A stretch of DNA of 54,552 nucleotides from an uncultured Mucilaginibacter sp. Its GTDB lineage: Bacteria > Bacteroidota > Bacteroidia > Sphingobacteriales > Sphingobacteriaceae. The notes under the pieces were generated by a model. That model was not told the DNA's origin and searched no databases. It saw only the letters and a program-made list of their open reading frames with translations. The stretch's first letter is position 1. Each line of letters begins with the position of its first letter. Where the stretch lies: positions 68,218 through 122,769 of the forward strand of contig NZ_CALMAT010000018.1 in the NCBI RefSeq assembly GCF_937859865.1, written 5' to 3'. The position numbers were made by a program, and so were the translations under genes. This document shows, one piece after another, positions 8,601 to 16,270 of this stretch.

Positions 8601-9302
8601 ATTGGCATGACGGATCGAATTCCAAAAAGCTTCAACCGTTTGCCCGGAAAGTGTGCGGCCGGAAGCATCCGTAATCGTCCCGGAAATCATGATGGGCAAT
8701 TTTTTGCCGGTAAAAGAAGCATAGCGGTTAATGGCAAACAAAGCTGCTTTGGCGTTGAGCGTATCAAAAATAGTTTCTACCAAAAGTACATCCGAACCAC
8801 CATCTACCAAACCGCGCACCTGTTCGTAATAAGCTTCGGCAAGGTCATCAAAAGTTACGGCACGATAACCTGGGTCGTTAACATCAGGAGAAAGTGAAGC
8901 CGTACGATTTGTCGGGCCGATTGCACCAGCCACAAAACGAGGTTTTTCAGGATTTTTTTTAGTGTATTCATCCGCAACTTCGCGTGCTATTTTTGCACCC
9001 TCAAAACTCAATTCGTAAGCTAATTCTTCCAGATGGTAATCGGCCAAAGAAATGCGTTGCGTACTAAAAGTATTGGTTTCGATAATATCGGCACCGGCAT
9101 CCAAATATTCGGCATGAATGGCTCTGATGATATCCGGACGCGTAATATTTAGCAAATCGTTGTTACCTTTTAAATCGGAATGGTGATCGCGGAAACGTTC
9201 TCCGCGGAAATCATTTTCCTCCAACTGGTAACGCTGGATCATGGTGCCCATCGCGCCGTCAATAATCAGGATACGTTTTTGTAATTCTTGTTCGATATTC
9301 AT
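5613..9302 (-). CDS. metH: Cobalamin-dependent methionine synthase
   Basis: The 1229-residue product transfers a methyl group from 5-methyl-THF to homocysteine through cobalamin. Domains in order: homocysteine-binding barrel (about 1-330; zinc cysteines in GLNCALG and [10 protein letters not shown]), pterin-binding barrel (about 350-620; [11 protein letters not shown] and [12 protein letters not shown]), cap and B12 domain (about 650-890) with the cobalt-ligand motif [11 protein letters not shown] whose histidine is about residue 762, and the SAM reactivation domain to the end ([14 protein letters not shown]). All are complete and length is normal. It is the first gene of a minus-strand unit with a four-helix-bundle gene and metF, below a SAM riboswitch. 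Two exact copies of the window-wide repeat lie in frame inside it (6566-6579, read PIKEAS; 8709-8722, read YASFTG). Confidence 0.98.
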   Translation of the reverse strand: MNIEQELQKRILIIDGAMGTMIQRYQLEENDFRGERFRDHHSDLKGNNDLLNITRPDIIRAIHAEYLDAGADIIETNTFSTQRISLADYHLEELAYELSFEGAKIAREVADEYTKKNPEKPRFVAGAIGPTNRTASLSPDVNDPGYRAVTFDDLAEAYYEQVRGLVDGGSDVLLVETIFDTLNAKAALFAINRYASFTGKKLPIMISGTITDASGRTLSGQTVEAFWNSIRHANLLSVGLNCALGAKDMRPHLEELSQKADVYISAYPNAGLPNEFGAYDEVPHETAHLVEDFLQAGFVNIVGGCCGTTPEHIRCIAEKAAKYPPRQKPVIEPFMHLSGLEAVTITPESIFVNVGERTNITGSPKFSKLILAENYEEALTVARQQVEGGAQVIDINMDEGMIDSEAVMVKFLNLVASEPDISKLPIMVDSSKWSVIEAGLKCLQGKGIVNSISLKEGEEKFKEYARKIMNYGAAAVVMAFDEKGQADNYERRIEICKRSYGILVDELGFPPQDIIFDPNILTVATGLEEHNNYAVDFINATRWIKQNLPMAKVSGGVSNISFSFRGNNVVREAMHSAFLYHAIQAGMDMGIVNAGMLEVYEQIPKDLLELVEDVLLNRRPDATERLVEFADKVKSKGKEIVRDEEWRKAPVEKRLSHALVKGIIEYLDADVEEARQQADKPLEVIEGPLMNGMNIVGDLFGAGKMFLPQVVKSARVMKKAVAYLLPFIEAEKARVISSGEGVGDERKNAGKVLMATVKGDVHDIGKNIVGVVLACNNFEVIDLGVMVPAQRILEEAKKQKVDIIGLSGLITPSLDEMVHFAKEMEREGLTIPLIVGGATTSRIHAAVKIDPNYSGPAIHVLDASRSVTVCSSLMNKEKRGEYIIGIKEEYAKAREAHLNKRVDKKFMPIKEASAQKFQISVDGDIAPKPTFLGTKTIKDFPLKNLLPYIDWTPFFHTWELRGSYPKIFNDPFVGAEAKKLFDDAQVLLWEIVSKKLLQANAVIGFWPANAVGDDIELYTDESRTKVLDTIYTLRQQAEKPKGEPYYALADFIAQKDTGIADYWGGFAVTAGLGCDELVAKFEADHDDYNSIMAKALADRLAEAFAEKMHELVRREYWGYAKDEHLSSDDMIKEKYQGIRPAPGYPACPDHTEKWTLFKLLDAEKNTGIYLTESLAMMPASSVSGFYFAHPQSKYFGLGKITKEQVEDYAERKNMPINEVERWLSPNLGY

Positions 9303-9309
9303 GGGTTTG

Positions 9310-9360
9310 TTGGTTGCGGGTTGCCAGTTGTCAGTTTAAACCGGCAACTCACAATTGGAA
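9310..9360. repeat. GGTTGCC/GGCAAC repeat cluster in the metH leader
   Basis: GGTTGCGGGTTGCCAGTTG followed by CCGGCAACTCACAA forms an imperfect inverted repeat between the riboswitch and the metH start. The same words recur in the der leader at 13731-13830. Confidence 0.5.
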
Positions 9361-9405
9361 ACTTAAAAAGCTTATCTCGAAATTCGGTCCTGGGTTCCTC
9401 TTTCG

Positions 9406-9513
9406 CTTATCTGTCTCCAACCGCAAAGTTTGGGTTTGAGTAGAATGTAGCACCTTGTAAGTACAGGTTGCCAAGACATCGCAGGGTCTAATCCCTCCGT
9501 CTTTCTCCATAAG
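9406..9513 (-). promoter_or_regulatory. SAM-I (S-box) riboswitch upstream of metH
   Basis: Read on the minus strand, the 108-base stretch follows the S-box layout: P1 5' strand CTTAT, then GGAGAAAGACGGAGGGA, a CCC closing that helix, GATGTCTTGGCAACC (the family's GATGAAA..GGCAACC region), GGTGCTACATTCT (the GGTGCcAATTC signature), and a 3' strand GGAGACAGATAAG closing P1. SAM-I aptamers bind S-adenosylmethionine and lower expression of methionine genes, so metH and likely metF are predicted to be repressed when SAM is plentiful. A second AGATAAGC word occurs about 33 bases further downstream (9370-9377) and could compete for P1. Expression platform not obvious; no strong U-tailed hairpin precedes metH. 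Confidence 0.87.
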
Positions 9514-9519
9514 CAGGTG

Positions 9520-9551
9520 CAAAGTTGCACAATAAAGCGGTAATTTTCAAA
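9520..9551 (-). promoter_or_regulatory. Putative promoter of the metH unit
   Basis: On the minus strand TTTG is followed after 20 bases by CAACTTTG, one base off the Bacteroidota -7 consensus TAnnTTTG. Transcription would begin at the 5' edge of the riboswitch, which supports both calls. Confidence 0.5.
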
Positions 9552-9566
9552 CAGCAAGGTGCAATA

Positions 9567-9604
9567 AAAAAGCCCTGTCGTGTTTTTGGCGACAGGGCTT
9601 TTTA
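9567..9604. terminator. Intrinsic terminator, bidirectional in form
   Basis: AAGCCCTGTCG and CGACAGGGCTT form an 11-base-pair stem with a nine-base loop; runs of A precede and T follow, so either strand gains a U tail. It is 19 bases beyond the stop of the Bax-inhibitor-like gene, whose minus-strand transcript it should end. Confidence 0.88.
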
Positions 9605-9607
9605 TAT

Positions 9608-9621
9608 GATAAAAACAGTAT
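9608..9621 (+). repeat. GATAAAAACAGTAT variant repeat
   Basis: A relative of the window-wide repeat with AACAG in place of GAAG. It lies between the terminator and the stop codon of the Bax-inhibitor-like gene. Confidence 0.4.
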
Positions 9622-9622
9622 C

Positions 9623-10360
9623 TTACCTTCTTCTGCCGCCAAAAACACGCAGCAGCATCAGGAAAAGGTTGATAAAATCAAGGTACAAAGTCAGTGCGCC
9701 CATAATGGCCATTTTACCGGCAGAGGCAGTTCCGTATTCGATTCCTTCACCAATCCGTTTTAACCGTTGCACATCATAAGCAGTTAAGCCTACAAAAACA
9801 GCTACGCCAATGTAACTGATGATGTATTCCATTTGCTGGCTGTGCATAAAGAAATTGACAATGGAAGCAATGATGATACCGAACAAACCCATAATCATCA
9901 GGGAGCCAAATTTGGTTAAATCAGTATTGGTTGTGTAACCTGCAACAGCCATTACCCCAAAAACCAAGGATGTAACCAAAAACACGTTGCCAATTAAAGC
10001 CGAGGTATAAACCAAAAAGATAAAGCTTAAACTGATGCCAAATAATGCTGAAAAAGCAATGAATAAAAGCAGCAGTACGGGATAAGATAATTTATTGATT
10101 CCGAAAGACATAACCAGTACAAAAGCCAGTGGCGCAAAAACTACAATCGTTCCAAAAGTTGTACGTGATTGGGTTTCAGTATTAAAAAGCGTTTGCAGCA
10201 AAGCTTGGTCATGAGAGAAAAAATAAGCACATAAAGCCGAAATCCCCAGCGCTACAAACATCCACATAAACACATTTGCCATAAATTTGCGCGTGGTGTC
10301 TTCTGTTCCGCTTAGTTGGATCACATTTTTATAATCGTAATTCGTTTTTTGAGTTTCCAT
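9623..10360 (-). CDS. Bax inhibitor-1/YccA family membrane protein
   Basis: The 245-residue protein has about seven hydrophobic spans after a short soluble N-terminus. Family features include FMANVFMWMFVALGISALCAY in the first span, the GYTTNTDLTKFGSLM region in the middle, and the late block GLTAYDVQRLKRIGEG, which carries the family's conserved aspartate. Bacterial members such as YccA act in membrane protein turnover through FtsH, and others are pH-sensitive calcium leak channels; which applies here is not shown. It ends with FLMLLRVFGGRRR. A strong terminator follows. It appears to be a separate transcription unit from its neighbours. Confidence 0.92.
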   Translation of the reverse strand: METQKTNYDYKNVIQLSGTEDTTRKFMANVFMWMFVALGISALCAYFFSHDQALLQTLFNTETQSRTTFGTIVVFAPLAFVLVMSFGINKLSYPVLLLLFIAFSALFGISLSFIFLVYTSALIGNVFLVTSLVFGVMAVAGYTTNTDLTKFGSLMIMGLFGIIIASIVNFFMHSQQMEYIISYIGVAVFVGLTAYDVQRLKRIGEGIEYGTASAGKMAIMGALTLYLDFINLFLMLLRVFGGRRR

Positions 10361-10408
10361 TTATTTTTTGTTTGAATGTTAGACTGTTTTTACAAAGAAA
10401 AGTTTGAT

Positions 10409-10975
10409 TTAATTTAATCGTTTTTGCAGTTGGTCTTCCACTTTTTGGAAGAGTTGTACCGGTTTTAAAGCGCGCCAGTTGATGTTTTCCAGGCCGCCGC
10501 CAAAGTTAATGTAATAGTCTATATTGCTTTGTTTAAATTCTTCCAGCACGTGTTCGCGAAAGTTGATACCTGCAACCCAGCCGTCTTCCACTTCCTGAAA
10601 CCATTCTTCGTAATACGAATCATCCGAAGTGTGGAAATTAAGTACATTCTCGCCGATTAGGATAAAATGGTTGATGCCTTCGTCCATCATCAGTTCCAAA
10701 ATTTCGCGTTTTAAAAGCATAATGTCGTTGTCAATCGCATCGTTCCATTCGCCAATCAATTCAATGATGGTAAAACCCAGATCGTAATCCGCATAAAGCA
10801 CTTTTAAATACAACGTGTTGGAGCCGAAAGAATCCCACTGCGGGTGCAGCAGGTAGTTGTACACCTGTTTATCAAACTCAAATTCGTTGTATTGGGTTTC
10901 GTAAAACGGCGAACGTTCATCCTCCGATGCCACATAATCATCGCGCCATTTATAATAAGGTTCAATTTCGTGCAT
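10409..10975 (-). CDS. Hypothetical protein, acidic, cytoplasmic
   Basis: I do not recognise this 188-residue protein as a member of a named family. It is acidic and aromatic-rich, has no signal peptide or membrane span, and contains a repeated Asp/Glu-Tyr character (HEIEPYYKWRDDYVASEDER at the start, DDSYYEEWFQEVEDGWVAG in the second half). The C-terminal GGGLENINWRALKPVQLF is the most motif-like part. Codon use and GC resemble the neighbours, and the frame is intact, so it is a real gene, probably a conserved Bacteroidota protein. It lies between murQ and the Bax-inhibitor-like gene on the same strand with spacers of 30 and 48 bases, so cotranscription is possible. Confidence 0.8.
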   Translation of the reverse strand: MHEIEPYYKWRDDYVASEDERSPFYETQYNEFEFDKQVYNYLLHPQWDSFGSNTLYLKVLYADYDLGFTIIELIGEWNDAIDNDIMLLKREILELMMDEGINHFILIGENVLNFHTSDDSYYEEWFQEVEDGWVAGINFREHVLEEFKQSNIDYYINFGGGLENINWRALKPVQLFQKVEDQLQKRLN

Positions 10976-11005
10976 ATTCTGTTTCCTGATAAAAACCAGG
11001 CTTAC

Positions 11006-11827
11006 TTAATTTTTATGGGTAAAAGAAGCATGGGCCACCGCAGTAAGCACGCTTCCGTATTGTTTTAATAATGCTGATGCTTTTTCTTCGTCCAAACCTG
11101 TTTCTGCTACAATCATTCTAACGGCGCGGTCAACCAATTTATGATTGGTAAGCTGCATATCGAACATTTTATTGCCTTTTACGCGGCCTAACTGAATCAT
11201 GACAGAAGTAGTCAGCATATTTAAGGCCAGTTTTTGTGCCGTTCCGGCTTTCATTCGGGTTGAGCCGGTCAAAAATTCCGGCCCGGTTACAATTTCTACC
11301 GGAAATGTTGCTTCTGAAGCTACTTTACTATCCGAATTGCAAACGATACAACCTGTGGTTACGCCTTCCTGATTGGCTTTTTGCAAACCGCCAACCACAT
11401 AAGGCGTAGAACCGGAAGCGGCAATGCCAACCAAAACATCCTGATTATTAATTTGATATTCCTGCAAATCTTTCCAGGCTTGTTTGGCATCGTCTTCGGC
11501 AAATTCTACCGCTTTGCGGATCGCTTTATCGCCGCCGGCAATCAAACCAACTACCCAATCAAACGGAACACCAAAAGTTGGCGGGCATTCGGAAGCATCA
11601 ACTACGCCCAAACGACCGCTTGTACCCGCGCCAATATAAAACAACCGGCCGCCATTCCGCATTTTTTCTGCCGTTGCAGCAGCCAGTTTTTCGATTTGTG
11701 GGATGGCTTTTTCAACCGCATCAGGCACCGTTTTGTCTTCTTTGTTGATGCTTTCCAAGATTTCGCGCAGCGGCATTTGCTCCAGATGGTTGTAGGCTGA
11801 GTCTTTTTCGGTAGTTCTTTGTTCCAT
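11006..11827 (-). CDS. murQ: N-acetylmuramic acid 6-phosphate etherase
   Basis: The 273-residue protein is a SIS-domain lyase that splits the lactyl ether of MurNAc-6-phosphate to give GlcNAc-6-phosphate and lactate, in cell-wall recycling. The SIS phosphosugar loop FYIGAGTSGRLGVVDASECP is at about residues 64-83, the substrate helix block GGDKAIRKAVEFAEDD follows, GIAASGSTPYVVGGL is mid-protein, and GPEFLTGSTRMKAGTAQKL carries conserved contacts. It is somewhat shorter than many MurQ proteins (about 300 residues). Its last codons, reading HASFTHKN, are formed by an exact copy of the window-wide repeat (11018-11031), so the C-terminus seems to have been set or trimmed by the repeat. A second copy lies just before its start (11834-11847). 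Confidence 0.95.
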   Translation of the reverse strand: MEQRTTEKDSAYNHLEQMPLREILESINKEDKTVPDAVEKAIPQIEKLAAATAEKMRNGGRLFYIGAGTSGRLGVVDASECPPTFGVPFDWVVGLIAGGDKAIRKAVEFAEDDAKQAWKDLQEYQINNQDVLVGIAASGSTPYVVGGLQKANQEGVTTGCIVCNSDSKVASEATFPVEIVTGPEFLTGSTRMKAGTAQKLALNMLTTSVMIQLGRVKGNKMFDMQLTNHKLVDRAVRMIVAETGLDEEKASALLKQYGSVLTAVAHASFTHKN

Positions 11828-11833
11828 GTAGGA

Positions 11834-11847
11834 ATGCTTCTTTTATC
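11834..11847 (-). repeat. Solo GATAAAAGAAGCAT repeat in the murQ leader
   Basis: An exact copy, reversed on the plus strand, seven bases before the murQ start codon. murQ therefore has a copy at both ends. Confidence 0.9.
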
Positions 11848-11924
11848 GTGCAAAAATCAGTAAAAATGTGCAGATAAAAAGCGGGTTTTTAAACAGAAAA
11901 AATTAATACACCATTAGCGATTTC

Positions 11925-11932
11925 TATATTTG
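11925..11932 (+). promoter_or_regulatory. Putative -7 promoter box of the GNAT gene
   Basis: TATATTTG matches the Bacteroidota -7 consensus exactly and lies 26 bases before the ATG. No clear -33 TTG is seen at the usual distance. Confidence 0.5.
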
Positions 11933-11958
11933 AAATTATAGGACCGAAAATCTTTTAT

Positions 11959-12366
11959 ATGAATATTACAATTAAAGAGACTAGCAATGTTCGCAAATCG
12001 GACATTATTGATATTTATAAAGCTAACAAATGGTCATCTGCCGAAAAACCTGATGAATTATATAAAGCGTTACTTAACTCACATTCATTTGTTACTGCTT
12101 GGGAAAATGATAAATTAGTAGGACTCGGGAATGCGCTATCAGACGGTCATTTGGTTGTTTATTATCCACATCTTATCGTTCATCCTGATTATCACGGTAA
12201 AGGAATTGGAAAACTTATTTTGAACAAGTTTCAAGAAAAATATGGAAACCTACATCAACAAATTTTAGTAGCGGAGGGAGAAGCGATTGGCTTTTATGAA
12301 AAATGTGGGTTTAAGAAAGCCGGAGACACACAATCGATGTGGATATATAAAGGAGGAGATCATTAA
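11959..12366 (+). CDS. GNAT-family N-acetyltransferase
   Basis: The 135-residue protein has the Gcn5-related acetyltransferase fold. The acetyl-CoA loop is HPDYHGKGIGKLILNKF at about residues 74-90, matching the Q/RxxGxG/A pattern, preceded by the beta strand VVYYPHLIV and followed by the C-terminal EGEAIGFYEKCGFKKAGD typical of motif B. The acceptor is unknown; the compact size and form are those of small-molecule or aminoglycoside-like acetyltransferases. It is on the plus strand between divergent murQ and convergent der, in a somewhat AT-richer stretch than its neighbours, and may have been gained separately. An inverted pair of the window-wide repeat follows its stop. Confidence 0.88.
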   Translation: MNITIKETSNVRKSDIIDIYKANKWSSAEKPDELYKALLNSHSFVTAWENDKLVGLGNALSDGHLVVYYPHLIVHPDYHGKGIGKLILNKFQEKYGNLHQQILVAEGEAIGFYEKCGFKKAGDTQSMWIYKGGDH

Positions 12367-12370
12367 ACAA

Positions 12371-12414
12371 ATGCTTCTTTTATCGCCTAAATTTTATGCC
12401 GATAAAAGAAGCAT
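12371..12414. repeat. Inverted pair of the window-wide repeat forming a 44-base hairpin
   Basis: ATGCTTCTTTTATCG and CGATAAAAGAAGCAT face each other across 14 bases, giving a perfect 15-base-pair stem between the convergent GNAT and der genes. This is the shortest of the paired forms and may end transcripts from both sides, although neither side has a classic U tail. Confidence 0.92.
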
Positions 12415-12420
12415 CAACAA

Positions 12421-13722
12421 TTACTTCTGCCTAAAAAATATCTGAACCGGAACGCCTTTAAAATCAAAATTCTCGCGCAGCTTATTTTCGATAAAACGTT
12501 TGTAAGGTTCTTTGATGTATTGCGGCAAATTGCAGAAAAACGCAAACATGGGCGACGTGCCTGCAATTTGTGTTATGTATTTAATTTTGACGAATTTTCC
12601 TTTTAGCGATGGCGGCGGAAAAGCTTCGATCAGCGGCAACATCACATCGTTTAGTTTTGAAGTCGGGATTTTTTTCTTCCGGTTTTCAAAAACTTTGGTT
12701 GCTGCTTCTATCGCCTTAAAAATGCGCTGCTTCTCGGTAACCGAAGTAAAAACAATGGGAATATCAGTAAACGGCGCCAGTTTTTGTTTGATTTGTTCCT
12801 CAAAAACTTTAGTGGTTTTGTTGTTTTTCTCAATCAAATCCCACTTGTTCACCAAAATAACGACACCTTTTTTGTTCTTTTCGGCGAGGTGGAAAATGTT
12901 CACGTCTTGGCTTTCCATGCCTTCCATCGCGTCAATCATCAGCATCACCACGTCCGCTTCTTCCAAAGCTTTGATGGTCCGCATCACCGAATAGAATTCA
13001 ATATTTTCGTGAACTTTGGTTTTTTTACGAAGGCCGGCCGTATCAATCAGCATAAAATCATGGCCAAACTGGTTGTAATGGATGTGGATAGAATCGCGCG
13101 TGGTGCCGGCAATCGGCGTAACGATATTCCGGTCTTGGCCAATCAAAGAATTGATCAAAGAAGATTTGCCAACATTCGGGCGGCCAACAATGGCAAATTT
13201 GGGCAGGCCGTTTTCTTCAACTTCTTCATCATCAAAACCCTTCACCACTTCGTCCAGCAGCTCTCCCGTTCCGGAACCCGTCATGGAAGAAATCGGAAAA
13301 ATCTCACCTAAACCTAAACTGTAAAAAATGCTGGTTTCATCATAGCGAGCAGCATTGTCAACCTTATTGACAACCACATGCACCGGTTTTTTGCTTCTGC
13401 GGAGCAAAGCTGCAATTTCATCATCCAAATCGGTAATGCCGGTAGTTACATCAACCATAAATAAAATTACGGTTGCTTCTTCAATGGCAATCACCACTTG
13501 TTCGCGAATGGCGGCTTCAAAAACATCTTCCGAATTGGCTACGTAACCGCCGGTATCAATCACTGTAAAAGTGCGGTTGATCCATTCGGCATGCCCGTAA
13601 TGGCGGTCTCGGGTTACGCCGCTAAAGTCATCAACAATGGCTTTGCGGCTCTCGGTCAATCGGTTATATAAAGTGGATTTGCCTACGTTGGGGCGGCCAA
13701 CTATGGCTACTATGTTACTCAT
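12421..13722 (-). CDS. der: Ribosome biogenesis GTPase Der (EngA)
   Basis: The 433-residue protein has two tandem GTPase domains and a C-terminal KH-like domain, the unique architecture of Der, which acts in maturation of the 50S subunit. First domain: [15 protein letters not shown] at about 7-21, GVTRD, DTGGY and NKVD. Second domain: [15 protein letters not shown] at about 180, GTTRDS, DTAGL and NKWD. The C-terminal domain ends [16 protein letters not shown]. Length is normal. It lies upstream of a repeat hairpin and downstream of era on the same strand; the 111-base spacer to era holds a GGTTGCC-type repeat, so the two GTPase genes may or may not share a transcript. Confidence 0.97.
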   Translation of the reverse strand: MSNIVAIVGRPNVGKSTLYNRLTESRKAIVDDFSGVTRDRHYGHAEWINRTFTVIDTGGYVANSEDVFEAAIREQVVIAIEEATVILFMVDVTTGITDLDDEIAALLRRSKKPVHVVVNKVDNAARYDETSIFYSLGLGEIFPISSMTGSGTGELLDEVVKGFDDEEVEENGLPKFAIVGRPNVGKSSLINSLIGQDRNIVTPIAGTTRDSIHIHYNQFGHDFMLIDTAGLRKKTKVHENIEFYSVMRTIKALEEADVVMLMIDAMEGMESQDVNIFHLAEKNKKGVVILVNKWDLIEKNNKTTKVFEEQIKQKLAPFTDIPIVFTSVTEKQRIFKAIEAATKVFENRKKKIPTSKLNDVMLPLIEAFPPPSLKGKFVKIKYITQIAGTSPMFAFFCNLPQYIKEPYKRFIENKLRENFDFKGVPVQIFFRQK

Positions 13723-13730
13723 TCTTCAGT

Positions 13731-13830
13731 TGTCTGTTGTGGGTTGCCTGTTGCCGGTTTTAATGGCAACCTATCTGTTTCTGTTGTTTCCGGTTGAACT
13801 GGCAACCCACAACTTGCAACCGGAAACCGA
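13731..13830. repeat. GGTTGCC/GGCAACC repeat cluster between era and der
   Basis: The spacer holds interleaved direct and inverted words: GTTGTGGGTTGCCTGTTGCC, ATGGCAACC, TTCCGGTTG, CTGGCAACCCACAAC and TTGCAACCGG. The whole can fold into a long imperfect hairpin. Related words are in the metH leader (9310-9360). Confidence 0.6.
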
Positions 13831-13833
13831 TAA

Positions 13834-14712
13834 TCAATCTTCGTATCCAAACTGTTTCAGGTAATTTTTTTTGCTGCGCCAGTCTGGGATTACTTTAACG
13901 AACATTTCCAGGAAAACTTTATGCTGGAACAATTCTTCCATGTCTTTCCGGGCGTAAGTGCCGATCTTTTTCAGCATAGCACCACCCGGGCCAATCAGGA
14001 TATTTTTTTGCGAATCGCGTTCGACAATAATTTCCGAACTGATGCGGTATATTTTTTCATCTTCCTTAAAAGCCGTAATAATTACTTCAGTGCTGTACGG
14101 AATTTCTTTTTTATAGCTTTTAAATATTTTTTCGCGGATAATTTCGGAAGCGAAGAAACGGTCATTGCGGTCGGTTAAAAAATCTTTTTCGTAATAAGGC
14201 GGATGCTCCGGCATGTACGCCAAAATTGTACCGATAAAAGAAGCAATGTCTTGCATATGCAAAGCCGAAATAGCGTAAACTGCTTTTGGGTTCAATTTTT
14301 CCTGCCAGTACGCAATTTTTTGCATCACGGTTGCTTCGTCCGATTCATCAATTTTATTGATCAGAACGATCAGCGGTGCCAGCGAGCCTTCCAGCTTTTC
14401 TAAAACGTCCTGCTCGTCGTGCTGTTCGTTGATGTCGGTCATCAGCAAAATCAAGTCCGCATCCACGATCGAGCCTTCCACCTGGTGCATCATACTTTCC
14501 TGCAAAGCATAATGCGGTTTGATGATGCCTGGCGTGTCTGAAAAAACAATTTGGTAATTTTCGCTGTTCACAATCCCCAAAATACGATGACGCGTGGTTT
14601 GGGCTTTGGAGGTGATGATCGACATTTTTTCGCCAACCAGTGCGTTCATCAGCGTAGATTTCCCTGCGTTTGGTTTCCCGATGATGCTTATAAAACCTGC
14701 CTGATGAGCCAT
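13834..14712 (-). CDS. era: GTPase Era
   Basis: The 292-residue protein has an N-terminal GTPase domain (GKPNAGKSTLMNAL at about 12-25, TRHRILGI, DTPGI, and NKID) and a C-terminal KH domain (IIVERDSQKNILIGPGGAMLKKIG) that binds the 3' end of 16S rRNA in 30S assembly. Length and domain order are standard. A near-copy of the window-wide repeat lies in frame inside it (14233-14245, read ASFIG). Upstream, divergent, is the initiator tRNA with a promoter whose inverted repeat is shared by this intergenic region. Confidence 0.97.
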   Translation of the reverse strand: MAHQAGFISIIGKPNAGKSTLMNALVGEKMSIITSKAQTTRHRILGIVNSENYQIVFSDTPGIIKPHYALQESMMHQVEGSIVDADLILLMTDINEQHDEQDVLEKLEGSLAPLIVLINKIDESDEATVMQKIAYWQEKLNPKAVYAISALHMQDIASFIGTILAYMPEHPPYYEKDFLTDRNDRFFASEIIREKIFKSYKKEIPYSTEVIITAFKEDEKIYRISSEIIVERDSQKNILIGPGGAMLKKIGTYARKDMEELFQHKVFLEMFVKVIPDWRSKKNYLKQFGYED

Positions 14713-14735
14713 TGAAAAAATAAGTTAAAATATAT

Positions 14736-14770
14736 TTTGACTGCAAAGAAACGAATTATATCTTTGCAGT
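14736..14770 (+). promoter_or_regulatory. Putative promoter of the initiator tRNA, with inverted repeat
   Basis: TTTG (14736-14739) is followed after 19 bases by TATCTTTG (14759-14766), an exact Bacteroidota promoter pair directed at the tRNA. The -7 box is embedded in a perfect inverted repeat, CTGCAAAGA (14741-14749) and TCTTTGCAG (14761-14769). Transcription would start about 78 bases before the tRNA. Confidence 0.7.
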
Positions 14771-14850
14771 CCAATTCAGGGAAACAATATCAACAATTGA
14801 AATACTGAAAAGGCTTCCGGAGTTTATGGCCGGAACGAAATTAAAAACAG

Positions 14851-14923
<73 letters not shown>

Positions 14924-14927
14924 CCTT

Positions 14928-14974
14928 AAATCCTCATAATAAATTGACAATCAATTTGCTATGAGGATTTTTTA
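14928..14974 (+). terminator. Terminator after the initiator tRNA
   Basis: AAATCCTCATA pairs with TATGAGGATTT, followed by a T run. An inner AAATTGA/TCAATTT stem extends the hairpin. Confidence 0.8.
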
Positions 14975-15017
14975 TTTTCAAGCAGTGCAATATAACTCAA
15001 CTTTCTTTGACGACTTC

Positions 15018-15164
15018 TAAAAGCCTGTTTAAATTTCTATCAGATAAATTCGTTTGCTTCTTTTACACCTATAAATTTGTTAGAAAATGGTACTTAAAAT
15101 TTCAGATTTTATGTGTTAAAAGAAGCATAGAAAATAAGTTGAACAAAATCTAAACAGGCTTTTA
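15018..15164. mobile_element. MITE-like inverted-repeat element, copy 1
   Basis: Outer arms TAAAAGCCTGTTTA and TAAACAGGCTTTTA are perfectly inverted. Inside them lie inverted near and exact copies of the window-wide repeat (15054-15065 and 15117-15128), each followed inward by a CCTATAAATTT-like segment. The unique centre is about 50 bases. The element is 147 bases, has no coding capacity, and shows no clear target-site duplication. It lies 3' of the sigma-factor gene. Confidence 0.75.
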
Positions 15165-15315
15165 ATAATGGAAATCGTTTTGCAATTCGAAATTTCGCAT
15201 ATCTACAACCGGCTTGTTGGTATGTAAAATAGTGAAAATAACTTAGGTTTACGATCCAATTGCCGATCAACCCGGCACCTTTTTATAAATAACCAAGGTT
15301 TGTGTTTTGGGATGT

Positions 15316-15906
15316 TTATAATTTGAAGAAACTACAATAGCTAACCAAAAAAACACCAATAACTTTAAAATGTATGCGCAAGTGTTTTAAGGCCAGGGTA
15401 AGCTGATTTTCTACAGAACGCTTAGAGATCCCTAACTGTTCCGCAATTTCTTCATTGCTAAAATATTGTATTCGGCTTAACGAAAAAATTTCACTGCAAC
15501 GCCTAGGCAATTGCTCAAGGCAAATATTCATGTCGTTTTCCAATTCACCGTAAATCAGTTTCTCTTGCCCTTCATTTTCCTGCCATGACCCGGCATCTTC
15601 TGTATAAGAATCAACATACAAGATTGCAGGTTTCTTTGTTTTTTTTAAACGGGCATAAACCTGATACCTGACCGATGCTTTGAGATAGTTTGGCAGGTTA
15701 TCAATAACAATATAGTTTCTTCTGTTCCATAATGTTAGGAACAGATCAAGAACTATTTCCTCACAAACTTCAATATCTTTAACATACAAATTTGCTGTTT
15801 TATATAAGATCAGCCAATAGCGATTGAAAAGCACTGTAAAAGCACGGTAATCGTTATTGCAGATTTTTGTCCATAATTCGGCATCGCAGGGAGTGCTTTT
15901 TGCCAT
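15316..15906 (-). CDS. ECF-type RNA polymerase sigma factor
   Basis: The 196-residue protein has region 2 (DYRAFTVLFNRYWLILYKTA, then EVCEEIVLDLFLTLWNRR) and region 4 (LEQLPRRCSEIFSLSRIQYF, then SNEEIAEQLGISKRSVENQL), the two parts of extracytoplasmic-function sigma factors. The form is that of the large Bacteroidota group paired with FecR anti-sigma factors. The FecR gene lies divergently 364 bases away and is followed by a SusC receptor with an STN domain, so the sigma factor is predicted to switch on this sugar-uptake locus when the substrate is sensed. The C-terminus, FKVIGVFLVSYCSFFKL, is unusually hydrophobic for a sigma factor. Confidence 0.93.
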   Translation of the reverse strand: MAKSTPCDAELWTKICNNDYRAFTVLFNRYWLILYKTANLYVKDIEVCEEIVLDLFLTLWNRRNYIVIDNLPNYLKASVRYQVYARLKKTKKPAILYVDSYTEDAGSWQENEGQEKLIYGELENDMNICLEQLPRRCSEIFSLSRIQYFSNEEIAEQLGISKRSVENQLTLALKHLRIHFKVIGVFLVSYCSFFKL

Positions 15907-16036
15907 TTCGGTTTATTAATTGTTCGTAAAAATACAGTTAATAAAGACAAACACAAGATTTGTAAGGCAAATATTGAGGTTAAAATGCTGGTAAACGATA
16001 ACTGTTTAACTTATGCAATACTTTTTTAAAAGCTGT

Positions 16037-16196
16037 GGGCTTGTTTAAATTTCTATCATGAAAACTTATAATGCTTCTTTTATGCCTATAAATTTTGTTT
16101 TTAAAGGTTCCATCAATACAAAAAGTATAATAAACCAATGATTTTTAGGTGATAAAAGAAGCATAGGAATTATTAAATAAAATTTAAACAGGTTTT
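16037..16196. mobile_element. MITE-like inverted-repeat element, copy 2
   Basis: Outer arms GCTTGTTTAAATTT and AAATTTAAACAGGT enclose exact inverted copies of the window-wide repeat at 16071-16082 and 16153-16164, flanked inward by GCCTATAAATTTT and CCAATGATTTTTAGGTG. About 160 bases, non-coding. It sits in the divergent control region between the sigma factor and FecR genes, so it may affect their promoters. No clear target duplication. Confidence 0.78.
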
Positions 16197-16270
16197 ATGT
16201 GTGTACGCTGCATTAATGTTACACTATAATAACGTAAACCATTATTGACCGATAAAACCTTTTGCCAAAA

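Noticed and set aside
12371-12414. CRISPR-like array suspected from the many copies of the 12-mer
   Set aside because: Copies are not evenly spaced, occur in both orientations, lie within genes, and have no cas genes near; they do not form an array.
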